A stretch of 7,143 nucleotides of DNA, taken from contig DVNA01000066.1 of NCBI GenBank assembly GCA_018714665.1, forward strand, positions 1 through 7,143, given 5' to 3'. The notes below the pieces were generated by a model that made no database searches, had not been told where the DNA came from, and saw nothing but the letters and a program-made list of their open reading frames with translations. Numbering within the stretch: position 1 is the first letter of the stretch; the number at the start of each line of letters is the position of its first letter. A program made the translations under genes and the position numbers. Source of the stretch: Candidatus Gallibacteroides avistercoris (lineage in GTDB: Bacteria; Bacteroidota; Bacteroidia; Bacteroidales; CHK158-818). Of the stretch, positions 1 through 5,718 are shown in pieces.

Positions 1-203
1 TTGAATCTGAAAGTGCCCAGGTGGCGTATGAGACGTTGCAGGCAGCGATGGAACGGTATCGGATCGGCGATCTGTCGGGGATTGAGTTCCGCGAATTTCA
101 ACGCAGTTATGTCAGTGCCATCACCCGTAAGCTCTCGGCCGAGTTCCAGGCCAAGACGGCCGAAATTTCACTGATGTTGTTGAGCGGAAATCTGCATATG
201 TAA
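1..203 (+). CDS. TolC-family outer-membrane efflux protein, C-terminal fragment
   Basis: This is the 3' end of a gene that begins left of the window. The open frame runs from the first base (first whole codon at base 3) to TAA at 201-203, giving 66 visible residues. A GTG at base 21 lies inside the same frame and is most unlikely to be the true start. The fragment resembles the last helices of the TolC/OEP fold: an amphipathic stretch with ERYRIGDLSGIEF, then QRSYVSAITRKLSAEFQAK, ending in LMLLSGNL. TolC-type proteins often finish with a RY..G.xs..E..e.q..y..A...l..A.y..k.a...L..LsG pattern. Family members form trimeric outer-membrane channels serving RND, ABC or MFS efflux pumps. Its pump partners would lie upstream, outside the window. 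The family call is good; substrate and pump type cannot be told from this piece. Confidence 0.8.
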   Translation, partial: ESESAQVAYETLQAAMERYRIGDLSGIEFREFQRSYVSAITRKLSAEFQAKTAEISLMLLSGNLHM

Positions 204-240
204 ACTTTCGTCCGGTTAAACTGTTTTTACGAATAAAAAT

Positions 241-648
241 ATGCAGAAATTGAAAAAGACACTTGTTATCGTATTGGCTGTATTATTACTCTGCGGAGCC
301 GGTTTTATCTATTTTAAATACTATTTCGTGTTTGGTTCGGGTATCAAGACCGGAACGTTAAATTATGTGGTTCACAAGGGGTATCTCTTTAAGACGTACG
401 AAGGCGAGATGATTCTTTCGGGGGTGTCGTCCAAGACTCCCGGGACCATACAGTCGAACCAGTTCCTTTTTTCGATCGACAACGAATCGGTAGCCAAACA
501 GCTGGAAAGGATGGGTGGCATGGAGGTGGAACTGCAATACAAGGAGTATCTGGGTGCTCTGCCGTGGCGGGGATACAGTAAATTTATCGTGGACAGTATC
601 TTGTCGGTACGTCGTCCTACCGCTGCTCCGGTTCTCCTGCCGCAATAA
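241..648 (+). CDS. Small single-pass membrane protein of unknown function
   Basis: A 135-residue protein starting at ATG 241, 37 bp after the TolC-type stop and on the same strand, so the two may be co-transcribed. Residues 1-6 are basic and about 7-25 are strongly hydrophobic (LVIVLAVLLLCGAGFIYF), consistent with a membrane anchor. The remaining ~105 residues would then be a soluble domain outside the cytoplasm, containing YVVHKGYLFKTYEGEM and GTIQSNQFLFSI. From memory, similar Bacteroides proteins are sometimes labelled 6-phosphogluconate dehydrogenase. I see no Rossmann-type GxGxxG motif and the length is far too short for that enzyme, so I do not use the name. The last 10 codons lie inside the 3' end of the opposing symporter gene, and the tail VRRPTAAPVLLPQ may reflect run-on into that sequence. 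Real gene: fairly sure; function: unknown. Confidence 0.8.
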   Translation: MQKLKKTLVIVLAVLLLCGAGFIYFKYYFVFGSGIKTGTLNYVVHKGYLFKTYEGEMILSGVSSKTPGTIQSNQFLFSIDNESVAKQLERMGGMEVELQYKEYLGALPWRGYSKFIVDSILSVRRPTAAPVLLPQ

Positions 649-1891
649 TGGAGGCGACGGTTGCGTCGCCGGTAACGTTGACTACTGTCCGCATCATGTC
701 AAGAGGTCGGTCTATGCCCAATATCAGTGCCATCCCTTCGGGAGGAACTCCGATGGAGGCCAGTACCATGATCAGGATGACGACACTGCCGCCCGGTATT
801 CCCGGCGTGCCGATGGAGGAGATGGTGGTGGTGGCAATCAAGGTCAATATCTCGATCCAACCCAACTCGATACCCATTACCTGTGCGATGAAAATGGCAG
901 CAATGGCCTGATAGCAGCTGGTACCGTCCATGTTGATGGTAACCCCTACCGGCAGGACAAACGAGGTTACTTCGTTGGGTATCTTCAAATCTTTCTCTAC
1001 CTTTTCCATGGTAAGGGGCAGTGTGGCTGCACTGGAACTGGTAGAAAATGCCAACAGTTGTACGGGCATCATCGCTTGGAAGAATTTCTTTACCGGTACC
1101 CGGGTAAAGAGGTGGATAAGTGCTGGATAGAAGAGGGTTATCAGGATGACCAGCCCGGCGATTACCGTCAAGGCATATATGCCCAGAGCTCCTAGAATGG
1201 AGAGGTTCCCCGAACTGTCGGCGATGATGCCGCTCATCAGGGCAAAAACGCCGATGGGGGCAAACAGCATGATTAAATCGACTGTTTTCAGTATCAGGGT
1301 GTCCAGGGCATCTATCAGCTTCATAAAGGGGGCCATCTTCTCTTTCCCGCACAAAACAATGGCAATGCCTGTCAAGATGGAGATGAATATGATTTGGAGC
1401 ATATTCCCGTTGTTGCCCATGGCAGCCACGATGTTGTCGGGTACGATGCTGGTCAGGAATTCAAGCGGACCTTTTTCTTGCAAGGCGGTTGCGCTTTCGT
1501 TTTGCTGCGAAACGACATTCTGATACGTTTGCTGCAACTGGGCACTGTCCTCAGGTGCAAGGCTGTTGCCGGGTTGTATCAGCAGGGCCAGGCCCAATCC
1601 TAAACATACGGCGGCAATCGTGGTGGCCAGGTAGATAGCAATGGTTTTTATTCCCATTTGCGACAGTCGGCTGATGTCCGACAGGTTTCCGATGCCTTTG
1701 AGCAGGGAGAAGATAACCAGCGGTACGGCCACCAGTTTCAAAAGGTTGATAAAGATATCTCCAAAAGGTTTTATCCAGAAAATGACGATTCTGTTTAGCC
1801 CGAGTTGGGTGAGAAGGATCCCGGCCACGATGCCGGCTGCCATCCCAATAAGAATCTGTATGTAGAGGGGAAGTTTCTTGCGTCTGCTCAT
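617..1891 (-). CDS. Dicarboxylate/amino acid:cation symporter (DAACS family, GltP/GltPh-like)
   Basis: A 424-residue inner-membrane secondary transporter, the normal size for this family, which takes up glutamate, aspartate or C4-dicarboxylates with Na+ or H+. Visible landmarks are the N-terminal TM helices with LLKLVAVPLVIFSLL (50-64), the first re-entrant hairpin with a serine-rich tip FSTSSSAATLP (282-292), the TM7 motif NMDGT (320-324), hairpin 2 with GTPGIPGG (361-368), and TM8 with GIDRPLDMMRT..N...GD (392-409). The TM8 arginine (R401, equivalent to GltPh R397) is present. In this family it pairs with the substrate side-chain carboxylate, so an acidic substrate is likely rather than a neutral amino acid. 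The HP1 arginine of GltPh is replaced by serine. A polar insert (about 107-150, rich in Q, E and S) separates the early helices. The gene stands alone, transcribed from the divergent region after 1891, and its last 32 bp overlap the opposing gene. Exact substrate is inferred only. Confidence 0.95.
   Translation of the reverse strand: MSRRKKLPLYIQILIGMAAGIVAGILLTQLGLNRIVIFWIKPFGDIFINLLKLVAVPLVIFSLLKGIGNLSDISRLSQMGIKTIAIYLATTIAAVCLGLGLALLIQPGNSLAPEDSAQLQQTYQNVVSQQNESATALQEKGPLEFLTSIVPDNIVAAMGNNGNMLQIIFISILTGIAIVLCGKEKMAPFMKLIDALDTLILKTVDLIMLFAPIGVFALMSGIIADSSGNLSILGALGIYALTVIAGLVILITLFYPALIHLFTRVPVKKFFQAMMPVQLLAFSTSSSAATLPLTMEKVEKDLKIPNEVTSFVLPVGVTINMDGTSCYQAIAAIFIAQVMGIELGWIEILTLIATTTISSIGTPGIPGGSVVILIMVLASIGVPPEGMALILGIDRPLDMMRTVVNVTGDATVASIIAAGEPEQR
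653..670. repeat. GC-rich perfect inverted repeat at the convergent gene junction
   Basis: GGCGACG (653-659) and CGTCGCC (664-670) are exact reverse complements with a 4-base loop, giving a 7-bp GC-rich stem. It starts five bases after the plus-strand stop at 648 and lies inside the codons for the symporter's C-terminal TGDATVA stretch. No T-run follows on either strand, so it is not a classic intrinsic terminator. It could stall or protect the 3' end of the plus-strand transcript, or it may simply be coding sequence. Confidence 0.4.
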
Positions 1892-1990
1892 ATCTTTGTT
1901 CTCTTTGGGTGCGACATGGATTATGATAGCATATAAACTATAACAGAGATTCCGGTTTTATGTTCGCTGTAAACCAGTTTCAATAGACTG

Positions 1991-1998
1991 CAAATATA
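1991..1998 (-). promoter_or_regulatory. Candidate Bacteroidetes -7 promoter box for the symporter
   Basis: Read on the minus strand this is TATATTTG, matching the Bacteroidetes primary sigma -7 consensus TAnnTTTG. It lies about 100 bases upstream of the symporter ATG in AT-rich sequence. A TTTG that could serve as the -33 element is at 2013-2016 (minus strand), but the spacing of 14 bases is shorter than the usual 19-21. Only the -7 match is therefore solid. Confidence 0.35.
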
Positions 1999-2049
1999 AG
2001 GTAAAATAAAAACAAAAAATGTTATTATCGTTTATTTGTGGAAAAATAT

Positions 2050-2057
2050 TATCTTTG
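2050..2057 (+). promoter_or_regulatory. Candidate Bacteroidetes -7 promoter box for the gene at 2083
   Basis: TATCTTTG fits the TAnnTTTG -7 consensus and sits 25 bases before the ATG at 2083, which would give a leader of about 20 bases. A TTTG at 2035-2038 is only 11 bases upstream, too close for a regular -33 element. The -33 box of Bacteroidetes promoters is weakly conserved, so its absence is not decisive. Together with the box at 1991-1998 it makes this a divergent promoter region. Confidence 0.45.
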
Positions 2058-2082
2058 TGTCGTTTAAAATGAGAATCCGTCT

Positions 2083-2484
2083 ATGCGAAAGGTCATTCCT
2101 TGCCTGATCGTTTTTTTGTGTATCCTGTTGCCCGGTAAAATCGTATCGGAGAGTTCCTCCGGACTGTTTTCGGAAAGCCTCTCTTTTGACAGAGCTCTGG
2201 CAGTAGAGCAGGAACGTTCCGATGCAGGGGCTTTTGACGGGCAGATTATTGATCTCTACATTCTTCCGGAGACGTTTGGCGGCAGTTTTAGTCCGTTCTC
2301 TTTCCGGATTCAACCATACTCCTCTCACTCTACCTGGCAGCAAACTTGTGGATATTCCCGCCTCTATTACAACGGGGTACAACGTTCTGCATACAGGTCC
2401 ATACGGCGAGATGCTCATGCCGGGATTTCCGGATGGCAAGGGACGAGGTACTATATCTACACCCTTCGGGAAATAATCATTTAG
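2083..2484 (+). CDS. Small putative secreted protein, probably frameshifted
   Basis: The open frame from ATG 2083 encodes 133 residues. The start is supported by the -7 box at 2050-2057 and by an immediate signal-peptide-like segment (MRKVIPCLIVFLCILLPG). Residues 1-78 look like real protein with ordinary codons, for example GQIIDLYILPETFGGSF. After about base 2317 this frame degenerates, with AGG and ATA codons and a low-complexity end in REIII. The +1 frame becomes protein-like at the same point (TPLTLPGSKL..., then TGYNVLHTGPYGEMLMPGF) and stops with TAA at 2474-2476. Joining the frames near FRIQP/TPLTLPG gives a product of about 130 residues. I infer a 1-bp insertion or 2-bp deletion near 2314-2322, or a sequencing error. 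I do not recognise the family. If the indel is real, the present product would have an altered C-terminal 40%. Confidence 0.6.
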   Translation: MRKVIPCLIVFLCILLPGKIVSESSSGLFSESLSFDRALAVEQERSDAGAFDGQIIDLYILPETFGGSFSPFSFRIQPYSSHSTWQQTCGYSRLYYNGVQRSAYRSIRRDAHAGISGWQGTRYYIYTLREIII

Positions 2485-2620
2485 CGGTTTGTAACGCAGT
2501 CTTTTATGTAGGTCCCATCCAGGGATCGCATCTCTTGCGTCGTGTCGTGTATGCGGACGTGAGAAGGTTTTATACCTATATCTAAATTTATTACAAACCC
2601 TTACGATTATTTTATTTATT

Positions 2621-3148
2621 ATGGAAACAGTTGTTATATCTCAGTGTGAAGATGTTGTCAGAAAAAGAAAATTCTCCGTTTATTCGTTGTTGTTCTTAGC
2701 CATCGCGGTGGTTACGGCCTATTTGTACTCTTCGTACCAGGGAGAGGCCGGTGCCTCTATCCGGATGGCCTACCTGGTGGTTTCGTTCGCCATGTTCTGT
2801 GCGGCCCTGATTTCGTTGTTGGGAGGGAAGAAGAGAATCTTCCTGAAAGCGACCGGCGAACGGGTGAGAGAGTATGAATTGTTTTTCGATGTACGGGATT
2901 ATGGCCGGTTGAGCAGCGCTATCGAAACGAAACAGTTTGCCGATATTTCGCGTTTGAAACAGTTCACGAATGACAATTCGGGAATAAAAATGGAGATGTT
3001 GGTCTCGGACGACCGTCAGTACCTCACTGTTCAGTTGTCCCAGTATAAGCCGTTTTCGTATGACGTTGCCTCTCCGTTACTTACTTTTCAGGGGGACGAC
3101 GCCCAGAAACTGTCTGATGAACTTCTGAAACAGGCCGTGGAGGTTTGA
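2621..3148 (+). CDS. Two-TM membrane protein of unknown function
   Basis: A 175-residue protein starting at ATG 2621 after a very AT-rich leader (TTATTTATT), a common Bacteroidetes start context. A short polar N-terminus (1-18) is followed by two hydrophobic helices at about 19-38 (SVYSLLFLAIAVVTAYLY) and 48-68 (RMAYLVVSFAMFCAALISLL). They are joined by a short loop, so both ends probably face the cytoplasm. The C-terminal ~105 residues are soluble and mixed alpha/beta in character, with FLKATGERVREYELFFDV, a LVSDDRQYLTVQL strand pair, and a final helix DAQKLSDELLKQAVEV. I recognise no catalytic motif. The gene lies 136 bp after the frameshifted secreted gene and ends about 110 bp before a strong hairpin terminator. 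I saw no clear promoter of its own between 2485 and 2620, so it may be read from the 2050-2057 promoter. The gene is convincing; its role is unknown. Confidence 0.8.
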   Translation: METVVISQCEDVVRKRKFSVYSLLFLAIAVVTAYLYSSYQGEAGASIRMAYLVVSFAMFCAALISLLGGKKRIFLKATGERVREYELFFDVRDYGRLSSAIETKQFADISRLKQFTNDNSGIKMEMLVSDDRQYLTVQLSQYKPFSYDVASPLLTFQGDDAQKLSDELLKQAVEV

Positions 3149-3260
3149 TAACAAGAATGCATCCTGTCCGGTTCGGTTGTTTTGTTGATTGCTGGGACGG
3201 GATGAAAGCTGTCGCACTCTTCAACGATTTCTTCATCGGAATGATCGGAGAGTACGATTC

Positions 3261-3318
3261 AAGGCAGTCCTTTTTCAGTTTGAGTGTGTGTGCTGAAAAA
3301 GGAGCTGCCTTATTTTTT
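3261..3318 (+). terminator. Intrinsic terminator after the two-TM protein gene
   Basis: An 18-base arm AAGGCAGTCCTTTTTCAG (3261-3278) and a 19-base arm CTGAAAAAGGAGCTGCCTT (3293-3311) are reverse complements except for one extra base, around a 14-base loop rich in TG. A run of six T follows at 3313-3318 on the plus strand. This fits rho-independent termination of the plus-strand unit ending at 3148. The T-run overlaps the last base positions of the opposing apbE gene. On the minus strand the stem also lies directly after the apbE stop, but no T-run follows the distal arm, so termination of the minus-strand operon there would be less efficient. Confidence 0.75.
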
Positions 3319-4342
3319 AGGGTACGATGTGCCGGCTCATCCCCGAGGTTTGGGTGATGTGGTATCCGGTGGTATCCGTTTCGCTGGCCGAGATGAAATA
3401 GGCCTCTACATCGGGTAGCGATTCGGCTAGCTCCATCGCCTGCTCCAATCCTACTACCATGAAGGTGGTGGCCAGGGCGTCGGCCGTCATGCAATCTTTT
3501 GATAGAACCGTTGCGCTGAGCAGCGATCGTTGTATGGGTTTACCGTCTTTGGGGTTGATGGTGTGGGCAAACTTTTTCCCGTCCTTGATGCGGTAATTCA
3601 GGTAATTGCCCGATGTGGCCAGGGCCGCATCGCATAACGCTATTTTTTCTATCCAGGGGATGGGACCCGCTGCATCGCCCTCTTTGGGAACACGGATACC
3701 CAGACGCCAGCAGTTGCCCGAGGGATTCACCCCTCGTGCCACGACTTCGCCCCCGATTTCGACCATGAAATTGCGGATACCCCGTTTCTCCAAGTAGCGA
3801 CCCACCACGTCGCATCCGTATCCTTTGGCGATGGCCGAGAAGTCGAGCTTGATACGCGGGTCGGTCTTGATGGCTTTTCCCTCCGGGGAGAGCGATATTT
3901 TATCCATCCCTACGAAAACGAGCAGGCTGTCTATCAGTTCCTGGGTAACGGAGTCGCTTTTCTCGAACCCGAATCCCCAGGCGTTGATCAGCGGAGAGAC
4001 TGTGGGGTCGAAGTATCCGTCGCTCAGCTGGTAGATCTCTTTCGATTTGTTGAATACGGTGGTAAACCATTCGTCGGCCCGGATGTCAGGGTCGTTGTTG
4101 TTGATACGGGCGATGACCGAGTTGGAGTTGAAAGGCGAGAGCGACAGTTCGAACCGTTTTAATTCTGCTTCGATATCGGCTTGTATGTCTTTTTTGTATT
4201 GGTACTTGATGTTGTAGAGGGTTCCGAAAATCATCCCGCTGTTTGTCTGATAAGGCTGGGGTGATTTTTCCCGGAAGAAGTAGAAGGCCAAGAAAACAAA
4301 CAAAAATAGGAGGGCGGCAATGAAGCCTTTGGTTTTGTTCAT
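3317..4342 (-). CDS. apbE: FAD:protein FMN transferase (ApbE family)
   Basis: A 341-residue protein, typical length for ApbE. The family uses FAD and Mg2+ to attach FMN through a phosphoester bond to Thr/Ser of target flavoproteins such as the NqrB/NqrC and RnfG/RnfD subunits, on the outer face of the inner membrane. Family motifs are clear: DPTVSPLINAWGFG (112-125), DFSAIAKGYGCD (167-178), EIGGEV (195-200), ATSGNY (242-247), HTINPKDGKP (260-269) and TADALATTFMV (286-296), whose acidic and Thr residues belong to the metal site. The N-terminus has a hydrophobic segment (about 7-23) but no cysteine lipobox, so it is probably an uncleaved membrane anchor rather than a lipoprotein. It is the last gene of the minus-strand operon, 15 bp after the MntP-type gene. 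No Nqr or Rnf gene is nearby, so its targets lie elsewhere. The stop TAA at 3317-3319 abuts the opposing terminator. Confidence 0.95.
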   Translation of the reverse strand: MNKTKGFIAALLFLFVFLAFYFFREKSPQPYQTNSGMIFGTLYNIKYQYKKDIQADIEAELKRFELSLSPFNSNSVIARINNNDPDIRADEWFTTVFNKSKEIYQLSDGYFDPTVSPLINAWGFGFEKSDSVTQELIDSLLVFVGMDKISLSPEGKAIKTDPRIKLDFSAIAKGYGCDVVGRYLEKRGIRNFMVEIGGEVVARGVNPSGNCWRLGIRVPKEGDAAGPIPWIEKIALCDAALATSGNYLNYRIKDGKKFAHTINPKDGKPIQRSLLSATVLSKDCMTADALATTFMVVGLEQAMELAESLPDVEAYFISASETDTTGYHITQTSGMSRHIVP

Positions 4343-4357
4343 GTCGGTACTGTTAAG

Positions 4358-4927
4358 TTAGTTGCAATCTGCCAAATGTTCTATCAAGACGCGGACACCG
4401 ATAAGGATTAACAATATCCCGCCCAGGATTTCGGCTCCCGATTTCATCCGTTTGCCGAACCGGGCACCGATGCGGATGCCTGCTACCGAGCAGATAAAGG
4501 TGGTGATGCCCAATGTCAAGAGGGTAACCAGCAGGGTTTGTCCCAGAAATGCCAATGATATGCCTACGGCCAAGGCATCTATGCTGGTGGCCAGCGAGAG
4601 CCCTATCAGTGTTTTGGTGTTGGAGGGGTCGAAGCAGGCGTGCTCATCGTCTTGGTGGCGTATGGACTCGATAATCATCTTTCCTCCCAGAAAGAGCAGG
4701 ATGGCAAAGACAATCCAGTGATCGCAATCTTCGATAAAGTGTTTGAACTCGGCTCCGATGATCCAGCCTATGAATGGCATGGCGGCTTGAAATACGGCTA
4801 AGAAAAGCGCTATTTTTACGGTTCTCCAAACCGATGGGGTACGCATGATTACTCCGCTTGTCAGGGAGATGGCAAAGCTGTCCATGGATAGTGCCAGCGA
4901 TAGAAGTAGTATCTCTAAAAAGTTCAT
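4358..4927 (-). CDS. mntP: MntP-type manganese efflux pump
   Basis: A 189-residue, highly hydrophobic protein of about six TM helices, essentially the length of E. coli MntP. The protein shows the internal duplication of the family: LALSMDSFAISLTSG (11-25) in the first half and LATSIDALAVGISLAF (112-127) in the second, each with an intramembrane aspartate (D16 and D117). A GG..LI.IG-like segment (169-177) lies in the last helix. The family exports Mn2+ from the cytoplasm and protects against manganese excess. Between the halves is a soluble loop with HQDDEHACFD (91-100), acidic and with His and Cys, which could touch metal, although that is inference. The ATG overlaps the TGA of the upstream DUF6048-like gene (ATGA at 4924-4927), so translation is probably coupled. 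There is no space for a yybP-ykoY manganese riboswitch directly ahead of it, so regulation must act on the whole operon. Confidence 0.93.
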   Translation of the reverse strand: MNFLEILLLSLALSMDSFAISLTSGVIMRTPSVWRTVKIALFLAVFQAAMPFIGWIIGAEFKHFIEDCDHWIVFAILLFLGGKMIIESIRHQDDEHACFDPSNTKTLIGLSLATSIDALAVGISLAFLGQTLLVTLLTLGITTFICSVAGIRIGARFGKRMKSGAEILGGILLILIGVRVLIEHLADCN

Positions 4928-5718
4928 GGGTTAAGTGGGGAAATTGCCTGTTCTGTTTTTTTAGGTTTTAGTTTGCTCCGGATGGGAATGTTGTACGACA
5001 GGGTGTATGCAAACCCGAAGTTGGAGTCTTTTGTTCCGAATCCGGGGATGTACCAGGGCGAAGCCTGGGGTGTCTTGGATACGGATAGGGTCCGCTTGTA
5101 ACGGATGCTCCATCCCATATAGAGGTTGTCGATGATTTTTACGCGGATACCTCCGACAAATTCGAGCCAGTGGGCCGTCGATTTCTGGTCGAGGATGTTC
5201 TCCTGAAAGGTTTGGTCCCAGTAGGGTGAGTTGATCGAAATGTCGGTGATGTCGTATGTGAAGGAGGAAAATCCGTACCGTATCCCCACGTAGAAGAAGT
5301 TGGGGCTTTCGCTGCCGTAACGGAAGTTGTAGTTCATCCCGATGCGGTTGTACAGTGCCGGTTTTCCTTCGTAGGTAAAGTTCTGGTCTTCGGGGGTATC
5401 TTTGGCACTCCCGATACCTATCTCCCAGATGGGGAAGAAACGGTTGTACAGGTTCAGCTCGGCGCTTACCTGGTATGCACCGTATTTTTGGCCGAAGAGC
5501 CTGGCTGCCGGGTCGAACAGATCGACCCCGATCATCAAGCCGTTCAGCAGGGGGTATTGTATCTTGGGCTTTTCCTCTTTTTGTGTGGCGGCCCGCATCT
5601 GTTCCTGCCGGGCCTTCTCTTTTCCTCTGGGGGAGAGTTTGCGTTCGTATTCCTGGGCTTGTGCCGATAGCGACAGGACCCACAAGGCGAGGATGGTTAT
5701 GAGAAATCTACTCTTCAT
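4924..5718 (-). CDS. DUF6048-like putative outer-membrane beta-barrel protein
   Basis: A 264-residue exported protein. The signal peptide is clear: basic MKSR, hydrophobic FLITILALWVLSLS and an AQA|QE cleavage site after residue 21. A charged, Lys/Arg/Glu-rich segment (about 24-51) follows. The rest is rich in aromatic residues and alternating patterns typical of outer-membrane strands, for example GLMIGVDLFDP, AELNLYNRFFPIWEIGIG, NRIGMNYNFRYG, FFYVGIRYGFSSFTYDI, NLYMGWSIRYKR and FGFAYTLSYNIPI near the C-terminus. I place it in the Bacteroidetes family DUF6048 because of this architecture and because it directly follows a DUF6452-like lipoprotein gene, an arrangement I recall from other Bacteroidetes. 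No function is established for it. Its start overlaps the previous gene by 11 bp, and its TGA overlaps the mntP ATG. Outer-membrane location is inference from sequence character. Confidence 0.85.
   Translation of the reverse strand: MKSRFLITILALWVLSLSAQAQEYERKLSPRGKEKARQEQMRAATQKEEKPKIQYPLLNGLMIGVDLFDPAARLFGQKYGAYQVSAELNLYNRFFPIWEIGIGSAKDTPEDQNFTYEGKPALYNRIGMNYNFRYGSESPNFFYVGIRYGFSSFTYDITDISINSPYWDQTFQENILDQKSTAHWLEFVGGIRVKIIDNLYMGWSIRYKRTLSVSKTPQASPWYIPGFGTKDSNFGFAYTLSYNIPIRSKLKPKKTEQAISPLNP

Noticed and set aside
515..1195. A 226-residue plus-strand open frame opposite the symporter gene
   Set aside because: It is antisense to a gene with unmistakable DAACS motifs, its composition is abnormal (many His, Asp, Gly and Cys), and it has no coherent hydrophobic or domain pattern.
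2070..2108. A 12-codon leader ORF (ATG at 2070) overlapping the start of the secreted protein gene
   Set aside because: It would begin only a few bases after the predicted transcription start, has no recognisable regulatory peptide pattern, and could occur by chance.
2314..2322. Programmed ribosomal frameshifting at the frame change in the secreted protein gene
   Set aside because: There is no slippery heptamer and I noticed no stem-loop just downstream of the junction; an indel or sequencing error is simpler.
2032..2439. A minus-strand open frame opposite the small secreted protein gene
   Set aside because: It would run through the plus-strand promoter box, has no export or domain signature, and the plus strand offers a better start, signal peptide and promoter.
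3081..3494. Open frames across the convergent region between the two-TM gene and apbE, including a 70-residue plus-strand one at 3145-3357
   Set aside because: They overlap coding ends and the terminator hairpin, and their sequences look random.
4301..4308. A minus-strand TATTTTTG matching the -7 promoter consensus
   Set aside because: It lies inside the apbE coding region, in the Phe/Leu-rich anchor, downstream of the apbE start, so it arises from codon composition.
4358..4927. A manganese (yybP-ykoY) riboswitch ahead of mntP
   Set aside because: The upstream gene overlaps the mntP start by 4 bp, and the preceding sequence is coding for the DUF6048-like protein.
4961..5683. A 240-residue minus-strand open frame within the DUF6048-like gene
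   Set aside because: It is a shifted-frame shadow: Arg/Pro/Gln-rich, no signal peptide, and fully inside a gene with a clear signal peptide and beta-strand pattern.
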